Shown: one piece after another, positions 32,234 to 40,245 of the stretch
Numbering within the stretch: the stretch's first letter is position 1
Layout: each line of letters opens with the position of its first letter
Origin: Candidatus Cloacimonadota bacterium
GTDB lineage: Bacteria; Cloacimonadota; Cloacimonadia; Cloacimonadales; GCA-2742885
NCBI GenBank assembly: GCA_002742885.1
Contig: PDOO01000032.1
Span: forward strand, 1-64,000
Direction: 5' to 3'
Length of the DNA: 64,000 nt
Notes under the pieces: generated by a model
Told to the model about the DNA's origin: nothing
The model's input: only the letters and a program-made list of their open reading frames with translations
Database searches by the model: none
Program-made: the position numbers and the translations under genes

Positions 32234-33010
32234 TTATAGAAATAAAGATAAATACAGGTTTATTAAATAATTGCCGAAAAAGACGAAAAGTAAAGAGGCG
32301 GTAACCAGAAACGGACCGAAAGCAAATTTTCCTTCCCTTAAACTTTTGAAAGGCAGAACTGTAAGCAAGGCAATTAAGCTGGAAAAAAATACGGTAAACA
32401 ATACGCCTTTTGCTCCGAGAAAGGTTCCGACTGCCGCAATATATTTTATATCTCCTCCGCCCATTCCGACTTTTCCTTTTGCCTTAAAATAAAGATAAGA
32501 AATTCCGTAAAAAATCGAAAATCCGACAGCTCCTCCGATAAGAGAATCGGACAAAGTTATGTCGTTAAAAGAAGAAAAAGAGGCAATAATTCCGATTAAA
32601 ACCAAGCTTAGCGATAATTCGTCCGGAATAATTCTATAAAACATGTCTATAAAAAAAATGATTAGACCGATACTTGCAAAAATGAGGTATTTTCCGTAAA
32701 GAAAATTAAATTCTGAATGAAATTTAAGATAAAGAAGAATAAATATCAACGGCGTTAAAATTTCTATAAGGATATAATGCCAGTGTATTTTTTTTTGGCA
32801 ATAAGCGCATGAACCGCCGAGAAAAATCCAGCTTAAAACGGGAATGTTGTGATATGGTTTAATTGTTTTTTTGCAATGCGGACAATGAGAAGGAGGAAAA
32901 ATTACCGATTTCCCTTCCGGTATTCTGTGTACGCAGACATTAAAGAAACTGCCGAAAATAAGACCGAATAAGGTTATGAAAAAAAAAGAAATTGTTTCAA
33001 TTCCCGTCAT
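32234..33010 (-). CDS. pilD: Prepilin peptidase / N-methyltransferase
   Basis: This inner-membrane aspartyl protease cleaves and N-methylates type IV prepilins and pseudopilins. The 258-residue protein has the N-terminal G-S-F-x-N-V-C-x-H-R-I-P segment, the two-Cys-pair zinc loop (C-P-H-C and C-A-Y-C), a D-M-F-Y-R-I-I-P-D-E region with the first catalytic Asp, and the second Asp in G-M-G-G-G-D-I-K. Six to eight TM helices are expected. It overlaps the upstream 147-residue gene by four bases. It would serve the T4P-like operon at 14-21 kb. Confidence 0.95.
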   Translation of the reverse strand: MTGIETISFFFITLFGLIFGSFFNVCVHRIPEGKSVIFPPSHCPHCKKTIKPYHNIPVLSWIFLGGSCAYCQKKIHWHYILIEILTPLIFILLYLKFHSEFNFLYGKYLIFASIGLIIFFIDMFYRIIPDELSLSLVLIGIIASFSSFNDITLSDSLIGGAVGFSIFYGISYLYFKAKGKVGMGGGDIKYIAAVGTFLGAKGVLFTVFFSSLIALLTVLPFKSLREGKFAFGPFLVTASLLFVFFGNYLINLYLSLFL

Positions 33011-33450
33011 TCAGACCGCCAAAAAAAGTTATCGGAGCGACGGTAAATGCCGCCTTGTTGAAATTCAAATATTATTTTTGAGTTTTCGGAAGGTTTGTAT
33101 TCGATTGAAAATTCGGGTAAAACTCTGTTTTCGTTGTCGCCGTTTCCTTCAACATGAAAATTTCTGCTCCAAGTTGCCGTTCCGTCATTCACAAAATGCA
33201 AATTGAGATTCATTTTAAGCTTGGGGTTAAATTTGTATTCTATGCTGTTGGTGTAACGGGATTGATAAAAACTGTTGTTTCTTGAATCGAAAGAACTTGT
33301 AAAAGAAACGCTTTGACTCATTTTAATTTTATTGGGATTCAGCAAAGTCGGAACTTTGTAAACTTGATGGAACAAGCGTTCAGGTTTGATAGTTTCAGAC
33401 GATAAAGAAAAACAAAACATCAATAATGCCGAAATTGCAAGCTTATTCAT
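33007..33450 (-). CDS. Small exported beta-rich protein of unknown function
   Basis: The 147-residue product has a signal peptide (1-18). The remainder consists of alternating strands with many Asn/Ser/Phe residues (S-V-S-F-T-S-S-F; Y-T-N-S-I-E-Y-K-F; L-N-L-H-F; I-I-F-E-F-Q-Q), as in small outer-membrane barrels of about eight strands. The length is enough for such a barrel but no family was recognised. Its stop overlaps the pilD start, so the two are co-translated. A role with the pilus system is possible but unproven. Confidence 0.7.
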   Translation of the reverse strand: MNKLAISALLMFCFSLSSETIKPERLFHQVYKVPTLLNPNKIKMSQSVSFTSSFDSRNNSFYQSRYTNSIEYKFNPKLKMNLNLHFVNDGTATWSRNFHVEGNGDNENRVLPEFSIEYKPSENSKIIFEFQQGGIYRRSDNFFWRSE

Positions 33451-33634
33451 AATTATCTCCTTTTTTGATGTTTTAGAGGCATAACTTAATTTCTCGAAGA
33501 ATATTTCAAGAACGGTTAATTTTATGATTCATGATTCCAATATTTGTTTCGGGGCTTATCTTGTCCAAAGAAAAATAAATCCGCTCAAAATAAGACGGGT
33601 AAATCTCGTTCGGTCTGCTCTCTTTTTCTGTCTG

Positions 33635-33662
33635 TTGACGGGTTCGGGCAGTCGGATATAAT
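33635..33662 (+). promoter_or_regulatory. Distal promoter of the EF-G paralogue gene
   Basis: TTGACG (33635-33640), 16-base spacer, then a perfect TATAAT (33657-33662). It points at the gene starting at 33742. Confidence 0.65.
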
Positions 33663-33679
33663 TATTGCCTATTAGTTTA

Positions 33680-33708
33680 TTGACAGCAATTTGACTAAAA
33701 AATATTTT
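33680..33708 (+). promoter_or_regulatory. Proximal promoter of the EF-G paralogue gene
   Basis: A perfect TTGACA (33680-33685), 17-base spacer, then TATTTT (33703-33708). A start site near 33715 would leave a leader of about 27 bases, which also argues against the upstream TTG as translation start. Confidence 0.7.
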
Positions 33709-33741
33709 GAATATCGTAAAAATATATCAGGGAGTCAGTTT

Positions 33742-35796
33742 ATGAAAAAATATGATATGAAGAACATTCGAAATATTGCTTTTTTGGGATCAAGCGGAGC
33801 CGGTAAAACGACTTTGATTGAACAAATGCTTTTTAATTCTAAGATGACGACACGCCTCGGTAAAATAGAAGACAGTAACACTGTTACGGACTTTGATGCC
33901 GACGAAATTGAAAAGAAGATGTCGATCGCAATGGGTATTGCTCATGCTGATCTGAAAGATGTAAGGTTTAATTTTATAGATACTCCCGGTTATTCCGATT
34001 ATATCGGTGAATGTATCTCTGCCGTAACCGCTGTTGAAACAGTTGCTGTAGTGGCAAATGCTTCCGCAGGTTACGAAGTCGGTCTTGAAAGATCATTTGA
34101 GATTATTGCCGATAAAAAAAATACTGCTGCTATTATCGTAAACCGCATGGATAATGATCAGGCGGATTATAAAAAAGTTTTGGATCTTATTCAGGAAAAT
34201 GCCGAAATCACTCCGGCTCCCATCTTGATTCCGATCGGATCGGAATCAAAATTCGAAGGTGTTGCCGATGTCGTAAAAAATAAAGCTTTTATCGGCGGAA
34301 AAGTTGTCGATATCCCGTCCAATATTGCCGATGAAGTTGAAGAATATCGCATGAAGCTTACGGAAGCCGTAGCGGAAACCGATGAAGTGCTTTTGGATAA
34401 ATATTTTGAAGAAGGCGAATTAACCGGAGAAGAGCTTATTCAAGGCGTTAAAAAAGGTATTGTTGACGGAACGGTAATTCCCGTTTTTGCCTGCTCCGGC
34501 GGACAAAACATCGGAGTTGACGCTTTATTGAATGCTTTTGTCGAATACTTGCCGTCTCCTGCCGATAAAAATGTCAAAGAAATGGTCAAAGGAGACGAAG
34601 TTGAAGAAATTCAGCTTTCCGCCGACGGAAACACAATTGCTTATATATTTAAATCTTTCTCTGATCCGAATATAGGAGATATTGCTTATTGTCGCGTTTT
34701 CTCCGGAATATTGAAATCAGGATCGGAATATTTTATTCCTGAAAAAGACACGAAAGAAAAAGTCGGAAACATGTACTATCTGCAAGGCAAAAACAGATCA
34801 GATGCTTCCGGACTGCGAGCCGGAGAAATAGGCGGTCTCGTTAAGCTTAAGCACGGACGCGGATTTGATACTATCGTTGAGCAGGGCGAAACCGTAAAAC
34901 ATCCTGTCGTTGAATTGCCTGAACCCGTTGTATGGTCTGTTATAAAAGGCGTAAGTCAAAGCGATGACGATAAAATAGGTATTGTTATTCAAAGATTGCT
35001 TGACGAAGATCCGACAATGCATCAAGAATTTAACGACGAAACGCATCAGCATGTTATTGCGGCAGTGGGCGAACAACAGCTCAATCTTATTCTTAAACGC
35101 CTTAAATCCAGATACAAAGTCAACGCTGTAATGGAAAATCCCATTATACCTTATAAAGAAACAATTACGGGAAGAGTGGAAGACCAGCATTACAAGCATA
35201 AAAAACAATCCGGCGGACGCGGTCAATTCGGCGATGTTTACTTTAAAATAAGTCCAAAACCCAGAGGCGAAGGTTTTGAATTTGTCGATTCCATCGTCGG
35301 CGGCGTAATACCCAGCAAATTTATTCCTGCAATCGAAAAAGGTTGCCGCGAAAAGATGGAGCAGGGAATTATTGCCGGTTATCCCGTGGTTGACATAAAA
35401 GTCGAACTTTACTACGGAAGTTATCATGATGTCGATTCTTCTGAAATGGCGTTTAAAATTGCTTCAAGTCAATGTTTGAAAGAAGGTTTTGCCAAATGTA
35501 AACCTATTCTTCTCGAACCCATTCACGAAGTTGAAATTATTATTCCCAACGAATATATGGGTGATGTGATGGGTGATGTTTCCACGCGTCGAGGAAAGAT
35601 TATCGGAATGGAGCAGGCAGGCAAAAAACAAAACCTTAAAGCTCACATGCCTTTGGCTGAATTATTCGGTTATTTTGTTGCCTTGAAATCATTGACTCAG
35701 GGAAGAGGAATTTTTAAACAAAAATTTGACCACTACGAAAAAGTGCCTGAAGAAATTACCCAAAAGGTTATTGCCGCTTACGAAAGCGAAGAATAA
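33742..35796 (+). CDS. EF-G-like translational GTPase (paralogue of FusA)
   Basis: The 684-residue protein has the five-domain EF-G layout: G domain with P-loop G-S-S-G-A-G-K-T-T (16-24), G3 D-T-P-G-Y (80-84), G4 N-R-M-D, domain II, and domains III-V (G-G-R-G-Q-F-G-D-V, G-V-I-P-S-K-F-I-P-A and R-R-G-K-I-I-G-M in domain V). True EF-G has D-T-P-G-H, and the His is catalytic; here it is Tyr, as in the EF-G-like subfamily. It is therefore probably not the main elongation factor but a translocation, recycling or stress variant. The ATG at 33742 has GGGAG upstream and lies just behind two promoters. It is monocistronic with its own terminator. Confidence 0.92.
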   Translation: MKKYDMKNIRNIAFLGSSGAGKTTLIEQMLFNSKMTTRLGKIEDSNTVTDFDADEIEKKMSIAMGIAHADLKDVRFNFIDTPGYSDYIGECISAVTAVETVAVVANASAGYEVGLERSFEIIADKKNTAAIIVNRMDNDQADYKKVLDLIQENAEITPAPILIPIGSESKFEGVADVVKNKAFIGGKVVDIPSNIADEVEEYRMKLTEAVAETDEVLLDKYFEEGELTGEELIQGVKKGIVDGTVIPVFACSGGQNIGVDALLNAFVEYLPSPADKNVKEMVKGDEVEEIQLSADGNTIAYIFKSFSDPNIGDIAYCRVFSGILKSGSEYFIPEKDTKEKVGNMYYLQGKNRSDASGLRAGEIGGLVKLKHGRGFDTIVEQGETVKHPVVELPEPVVWSVIKGVSQSDDDKIGIVIQRLLDEDPTMHQEFNDETHQHVIAAVGEQQLNLILKRLKSRYKVNAVMENPIIPYKETITGRVEDQHYKHKKQSGGRGQFGDVYFKISPKPRGEGFEFVDSIVGGVIPSKFIPAIEKGCREKMEQGIIAGYPVVDIKVELYYGSYHDVDSSEMAFKIASSQCLKEGFAKCKPILLEPIHEVEIIIPNEYMGDVMGDVSTRRGKIIGMEQAGKKQNLKAHMPLAELFGYFVALKSLTQGRGIFKQKFDHYEKVPEEITQKVIAAYESEE

Positions 35797-35872
35797 ATTT
35801 ATTATTGCAACCGAGAGGAGAAGAACAAGCTTTTCCGTTCGGAGTCGCTTGATTTAACCATCTCGAATATTT

Positions 35873-35904
35873 AAAGGAGGTGAGGAAATTTGCCTCCTTT
35901 TTTT
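35873..35904 (+). terminator. Terminator of the EF-G paralogue gene
   Basis: AAAGGAGG/CCTCCTTT stem with a 12-base loop, followed by T7. Confidence 0.85.
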
Positions 35905-36082
35905 GTTGTAAAGCAGGATTGACCGAACAGCATTTATCGGGTTTTCGGGTTTAAAATTGAAATCTTAAAATTTTTCTTTTTAATATTGATATAACCGTTT
36001 TTCACCTCGTCGATTTTGCATTTTTACTTTACGACTTCAACCGGTATTTTTTGCCGGGAAAAATTAATTAACAGGAGAAATT

Positions 36083-36826
36083 ATGTCAGGACATAATAAA
36101 TGGAGTTCCATAAAACATAAAAAAGGCGCCGCCGATAAAAAAAGAGGAAAACTTTTTACCAAAATAGTGAAAGAAATTATTGTTGCTGCCAAAGAAGGCG
36201 GAGGCGACCCTGATTCCAATCCTCGTTTGAGAGTTGCTGTTCAGCTTGCTAAAAGCAACAACATGCCTAACAGCAATATAGAAAAAGCAATTAAAAGAGG
36301 AACCGGAGAACTTGAGGGAGCCGCTTACGAAGAATACACTTACGAAGGATACGGCCACAACGGAGTTGCCGTAATAGTAGATGTTATGACGGACAATAAA
36401 AACAGAACCGTTCCGGAAATAAGGCATATTTTTTCAAAATACGGGGGATCATTGGCTGAAAACGGAGCCGTTTCCTGGAATTTTGATCACAAAGGATTGA
36501 TTGTCGTTCCGGAAGGAGATCATAACGAAGAAGAATTTATGATGACGGCTCTCGATGCCGGAGCTGAAGACGTTACTTCGGAAGACGGATTTTTTGAAGT
36601 AATTACCGAAAAAACAGATTTGCACAGTGTTGCGGCTGCTTTGGAAAAAGAAGGTTTTGCCATTGAAAAAGTTGAGCTGACCAGAATACCTAAATCCACC
36701 GTAAATGCGGACGATGTTGCCGAAAAATTATTGAAATTGATTGAAATGCTCGAAGATAATGACGATGTGCAAAAGGTTTATGCTAATTTTGAAATTTCCG
36801 ATGAAGTTTTGGAAAGGTTATCTTAA
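36083..36826 (+). CDS. yebC: YebC/PmpR family protein
   Basis: The 247-residue protein starts with the signature [14 protein letters not shown] and continues with [35 protein letters not shown] and Y-E-G-Y-G. Members have been described both as transcription regulators (PmpR) and, more recently, as ribosome-associated factors helping translation of proline-rich stretches. It directly precedes ruvC with no gap, the usual bacterial neighbourhood. Confidence 0.96.
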   Translation: MSGHNKWSSIKHKKGAADKKRGKLFTKIVKEIIVAAKEGGGDPDSNPRLRVAVQLAKSNNMPNSNIEKAIKRGTGELEGAAYEEYTYEGYGHNGVAVIVDVMTDNKNRTVPEIRHIFSKYGGSLAENGAVSWNFDHKGLIVVPEGDHNEEEFMMTALDAGAEDVTSEDGFFEVITEKTDLHSVAAALEKEGFAIEKVELTRIPKSTVNADDVAEKLLKLIEMLEDNDDVQKVYANFEISDEVLERLS

Positions 36827-37309
36827 TTGTTGATTCTCGGAATTGATCCCGGAAGCAGATTTTGCGGTTATGGATTAATTGAGGTTGAAAACAGAAAAAT
36901 TACGGCTGCGGGATGCGATGCAGTCAAAATTCCCGTTGAACTTAATCTTCCCGGGCGTTTAAATTTTCTCTATACTGAATTAACGAAAGTTATTCTGGAA
37001 TATAAGCCGGACGTTATGTCTGTGGAATCGATTTTTTATTCCAAAAACGTAAAATCGTCGTTTATATTGGGACATGTCCGGGGAGTTGTTCTGTTGCTGG
37101 GCGCTTTACATAAAATGTTTATTGCCGAATATACTCCGAAAGAAATTAAAAAATCGATTACGGGTAACGGCAATGCCTCTAAGCGACAGGTCGGTTATAT
37201 GGTTTCGCAAATCTTGAATATCAATAAAGAAAATCCGTCCGAAGATGCCATGGACGCTCTTGCAGCCGCTTTCTGTTATTATAATCGAGAAAAATTCAGG
37301 AGCTTTTGA
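36827..37309 (+). CDS. ruvC: Holliday junction resolvase RuvC
   Basis: RuvC cuts Holliday junctions symmetrically. The 160-residue protein starts with tandem TTG codons (L-I-L-G-I-D-P-G-S), supported by GGAAAGG upstream. It has the catalytic acids in I-D-P-G (Asp), S-V-E-S-I-F (Glu) and S-E-D-A-M-D-A-L-A-A (two Asp). Length is typical. It shares its junction with ruvA (TGATG). Confidence 0.96.
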   Translation: MLILGIDPGSRFCGYGLIEVENRKITAAGCDAVKIPVELNLPGRLNFLYTELTKVILEYKPDVMSVESIFYSKNVKSSFILGHVRGVVLLLGALHKMFIAEYTPKEIKKSITGNGNASKRQVGYMVSQILNINKENPSEDAMDALAAAFCYYNREKFRSF

Positions 37310-37914
37310 TGTTTGCCTTTCTTTGCGGAAAAGTTGTTGATAAACAACCCGGTTCTGTTGTGATTGATTGTAACGGAGTGGGATATGCGGTTGAAGTGCC
37401 TAACGGAACTTTTTCCGCTTTGCCGGCTGAAGGGGATACTTTTAAACTATTTATTCATTTTGCCATGAGCGAATCAGACGGAATAAGACTTTTCGGCTTT
37501 GCGTCGCCGGAAGAAAAGAAAATGTTTCAATTGCTGATAAGTATTTCCAGAATCGGTCCTAAAATAGGTTTGGCAATATTATCTGCTTTGAGCGTGAAAA
37601 ACATAATTCAATCCGTTTCGGATGAAAATGACGACCTTTTGGCAACAGTGCCGGGACTCGGTAAAAAATCAGCCAAGCGACTTATAATGGAATTAAAAGA
37701 CAAGGTTGACAAATTTAATGTTGTTCCGGAAATTTCTCCCGTCGCAAAACTTAATTCTGATCTTTTTAAAGAAGCGGAAGAAGCTTTGATAACTTTGGGA
37801 TATAAATCGTTTGCGATTCAAAAAGCATTTGCCGAAATGAAAAACGATGTCTTTTCCAATACTGAAGACATTGTGAAAAAAACCATAAAAATTTTATATA
37901 AGAACAGAAGTTGA
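37309..37914 (+). CDS. ruvA: Holliday junction branch-migration protein RuvA
   Basis: RuvA binds the junction as a tetramer and loads RuvB. The 201-residue protein has the N-terminal OB fold (residues 1-62), a double helix-hairpin-helix region (I-S-R-I-G-P-K-I-G-L-A-I-L and V-P-G-L-G-K-K-S-A-K-R-L) and a C-terminal RuvB-binding three-helix domain (E-A-L-I-T-L-G-Y). The ATG at 37309 is preferred over a TTG one codon upstream. ruvB is not in the window. Confidence 0.96.
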   Translation: MFAFLCGKVVDKQPGSVVIDCNGVGYAVEVPNGTFSALPAEGDTFKLFIHFAMSESDGIRLFGFASPEEKKMFQLLISISRIGPKIGLAILSALSVKNIIQSVSDENDDLLATVPGLGKKSAKRLIMELKDKVDKFNVVPEISPVAKLNSDLFKEAEEALITLGYKSFAIQKAFAEMKNDVFSNTEDIVKKTIKILYKNRS

Positions 37915-37919
37915 AAATT

Positions 37920-39239
37920 ATGTTGAATGTAAGATCAGAAGCTTATAAAATAATTGTTAAAGTCTTGAAAAATAACAGTTTCTCTGATTCTCTTCTCGTT
38001 AAGATGACAAAGAAACTTCACGAAAATAACGAAAGTTCGGATTTCTTTTATCAATTGGTAAAAGGCGTAATAAAAATGCGGGATAATCTGGAATATATAA
38101 TTTCTGCTTATACTGATGCGGATAAGTTTGCGAAAACTCAGATTCAAGTTAAAGCTTTGCTTTATATAGGATTTTATCAACTCCTCTATATGGATAAAGT
38201 TCCCGATCATGCTGCCGTGAACGAAACCGTTGAAGCTGCCAAAAAACAATTTTCTCCCAAAATTGCCGATTTTATAAATGCCGTTATGCGCTCTTACCTC
38301 AGAAACCCTGAAATTTCTTACCCGGAAAAAGTGAACGAAAGAATTGCCAAAGAATATTCTTTTCCCGTTCATATTGTTGATGTTTTTTTGGACTATTGGG
38401 GAGAGGAAGATGCAGAAATGCTCTGCATGTATTTTAACGAGGTTCCGAAATTATGCATGAGAGTAAATCAATTGGCGACGACCAGAGAAAAGTTTATAGG
38501 TTATTTTGCTCGTAAAAATATTATTGTAACCGAATCTGAGGCAAGTAAAAATATGGCTTTTACTAAACAGGCAAAAGAAGTTTTAAATGATGTCGCTTTC
38601 TCGGAAGGTTATTTTACGATTCAGGATATTTCGGCTGCTTTAGTTGTGGAATTAAGCGCTCTCGAAAAAAATATGAGCGTTTTGGATCTTTTTGCCGGTC
38701 CGGGAGGAAAGGTTACTTTTGCCGGAGAATTAATGAGAAATACCGGTGAAATTATTGCCGTTGACAAATTCCCCAAAAAAGTAAAAGAAATAAAAAAAAG
38801 CTGTCAGCGTCTGAAAATAGAAAACATGAGTTTTGTTGCTCAGGATTTTATGATGTACGGTCCCGTTGCGCCGGCTTACGACAGAGTAATGTTGGATGTC
38901 CCTTGCACCGGATGGGGAGTTTTTCAGAAAAAAGCCGAATTGCGTTGGCAAAAATCTCAGGATCTTGATTCAATTTTAAAAATTCAAAGCGAAGCTCTTC
39001 AACATGGAGCTAAATTCGTTAAACCCGGAGGCTGTCTGATTTACAGCACCTGCACTTTGAACAAACAAGAAAACGAAAAACAGGTAGAGAATTTTTTGGA
39101 AAGCAATAAAAACTTTGAATTGCTTGAAGCAGCTGATTTTATTCCCGAAAAATATACTTCAGGATCATATTTAAAAACAATTCCTCATATTCACAATATG
39201 GACGGCGCTTTTGCCGCCAAAATGAGAAAAACAGATTAA
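37920..39239 (+). CDS. rsmB: 16S rRNA (cytosine-C5) methyltransferase RsmB-like
   Basis: The 439-residue protein combines an N-terminal NusB-like RNA-binding domain (about 1-140) with a SAM-dependent RsmB/Sun/NOL1 methyltransferase domain. The SAM site is D-L-F-A-G-P-G-G-K, then A-V-D-K and D-V-P-C-T-G-W-G; the catalytic Cys is in Y-S-T-C-T-L. Family members make m5C967 of 16S rRNA. The ATG at 37920 lies just after the ruvA stop; a TTG at 37911 is an alternative. It is in the yebC-ruvC-ruvA operon. Confidence 0.92.
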   Translation: MLNVRSEAYKIIVKVLKNNSFSDSLLVKMTKKLHENNESSDFFYQLVKGVIKMRDNLEYIISAYTDADKFAKTQIQVKALLYIGFYQLLYMDKVPDHAAVNETVEAAKKQFSPKIADFINAVMRSYLRNPEISYPEKVNERIAKEYSFPVHIVDVFLDYWGEEDAEMLCMYFNEVPKLCMRVNQLATTREKFIGYFARKNIIVTESEASKNMAFTKQAKEVLNDVAFSEGYFTIQDISAALVVELSALEKNMSVLDLFAGPGGKVTFAGELMRNTGEIIAVDKFPKKVKEIKKSCQRLKIENMSFVAQDFMMYGPVAPAYDRVMLDVPCTGWGVFQKKAELRWQKSQDLDSILKIQSEALQHGAKFVKPGGCLIYSTCTLNKQENEKQVENFLESNKNFELLEAADFIPEKYTSGSYLKTIPHIHNMDGAFAAKMRKTD

Positions 39240-39250
39240 GGAGATTTTTT

Positions 39251-39832
39251 TTGGAGTTTTTTAAAAGTTTTTTATTGGCATTGTTAATGCTTTCGGTTGT
39301 TTGCATTATCGGTTTTTTCGGTTCAAATCTGGTAATGAAAATTATTACGGGACACGGCAATGAAGTAAAAGTCCCGAATATTGTCGGAAAAAATTTCGAT
39401 ACGGCAAGAAACAAATGCAAAAAATTAAAATTATACGTGCAGAAAACAGGTTCAAAGCACAGCAACGATATGGGGAAAGGAAAAGTTTTAAGCCAGAAGC
39501 CCGGTAAGGGAATGATGACGAAAATAGGCAGAACCGTTGAAGTGATTGTCAGTGAAGGTCCCGAGTTGGTTCGGGTACCGTTTTTGGACAACATTACTTC
39601 CAAAGAAGCAAGAGTAAGATTAAAGAATACGGCGTTGGAATTGGGACAAATAAAATATCGTTATTCTGAAGACGTGCCTAAAGGTAAAATAATTATCTCG
39701 ACTCCTATTGCCGAGGCGGAGGTTGCCAAGTACTCGGCAGTTAATATTATCGTATCTCTCGGAAAAGTTCCCAATACAACAAAAAAATCCAATAAATATA
39801 AGAATCTGCTGGATCGAGCAGGCTCTGATTAA
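39251..39832 (+). CDS. Membrane-anchored PASTA-domain protein
   Basis: The 193-residue protein starts at a TTG after GGAG. It has one TM helix (about residues 8-30) and two PASTA domains outside the membrane (about 38-105: V-P-N-I-V-G-K-N-F-D-T-A; 108-175: V-P-F-L-D-N-I-T-S-K-E-A-R), then a basic tail. PASTA domains bind peptidoglycan or muropeptides in kinases and PBPs; here there is no kinase or transpeptidase domain, so it is a stand-alone sensor or tether. It is in the rsmB operon, and a zinc-ribbon gene follows. Confidence 0.88.
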   Translation: MEFFKSFLLALLMLSVVCIIGFFGSNLVMKIITGHGNEVKVPNIVGKNFDTARNKCKKLKLYVQKTGSKHSNDMGKGKVLSQKPGKGMMTKIGRTVEVIVSEGPELVRVPFLDNITSKEARVRLKNTALELGQIKYRYSEDVPKGKIIISTPIAEAEVAKYSAVNIIVSLGKVPNTTKKSNKYKNLLDRAGSD

Positions 39833-39842
39833 GGAGAAAATC

Positions 39843-40103
39843 ATGTTTAAGCTTGATGAAAAGCATCTCGAAAAAGCAAAAAAAATTGTTTTAAATCACA
39901 GAAAGAAAAAAAGTTGCGACAAATGTTACGACCGCGGATATATCGGGGTTAACGAGAATAATTTGCTGATTACATGTCAAAAATGCGTTGATGTTGACGC
40001 TTCTATGGAAGAGTGGAAAAAATATGTAAATGATTATCCCGAATTAAAAGAATATTTCAGCGATTTATTTGAAGAAGAAGGCAACACGGAAGAAACTGAT
40101 TAA
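39843..40103 (+). CDS. Small zinc-ribbon protein of unknown function
   Basis: The 86-residue protein begins at the ATG at 39843 (AAGGAG upstream); a longer reading frame extends back into the PASTA gene but is not supported. It has a K/R-rich N terminus, two pairs C-D-K-C and C-Q-K-C 19 residues apart (spaced by Y-D-R-G-Y-I-G-V), as in DnaJ-type zinc ribbons, and an acidic tail. It is last in the operon, followed by a terminator. No function is known to me. Confidence 0.8.
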   Translation: MFKLDEKHLEKAKKIVLNHRKKKSCDKCYDRGYIGVNENNLLITCQKCVDVDASMEEWKKYVNDYPELKEYFSDLFEEEGNTEETD

Positions 40104-40112
40104 CGGAATTTT

Positions 40113-40148
40113 AAAGTCGATTTTCATTTCAGGAAATCGGCTTTTTTT
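40113..40148 (+). terminator. Terminator of the yebC-ruvCA-rsmB operon
   Basis: AAGTCGATTT/AAATCGGCTT stem (one G-T pair) with a loop of about 8 bases, then T7. Confidence 0.85.
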
Positions 40149-40245
40149 ATATTTAAATTTCTTTTAGTATGATTTAAATCTTGATATATCAATCTGTTAA
40201 ATAAATAAGGCTATATATGAATAAAAAACGTATAAAGGATTAATT

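Noticed and set aside
33691-33741. Extended TTG start for the EF-G paralogue
   Set aside because: The TTG lies inside the proximal promoter between its -35 and -10 boxes, and lacks a ribosome site; the ATG at 33742 has GGGAG.
34798-35427. 209-codon minus-strand ORF inside the EF-G paralogue
   Set aside because: It is antisense to a highly conserved gene, has no ribosome site or neighbours, and its composition is what the opposite frame produces.
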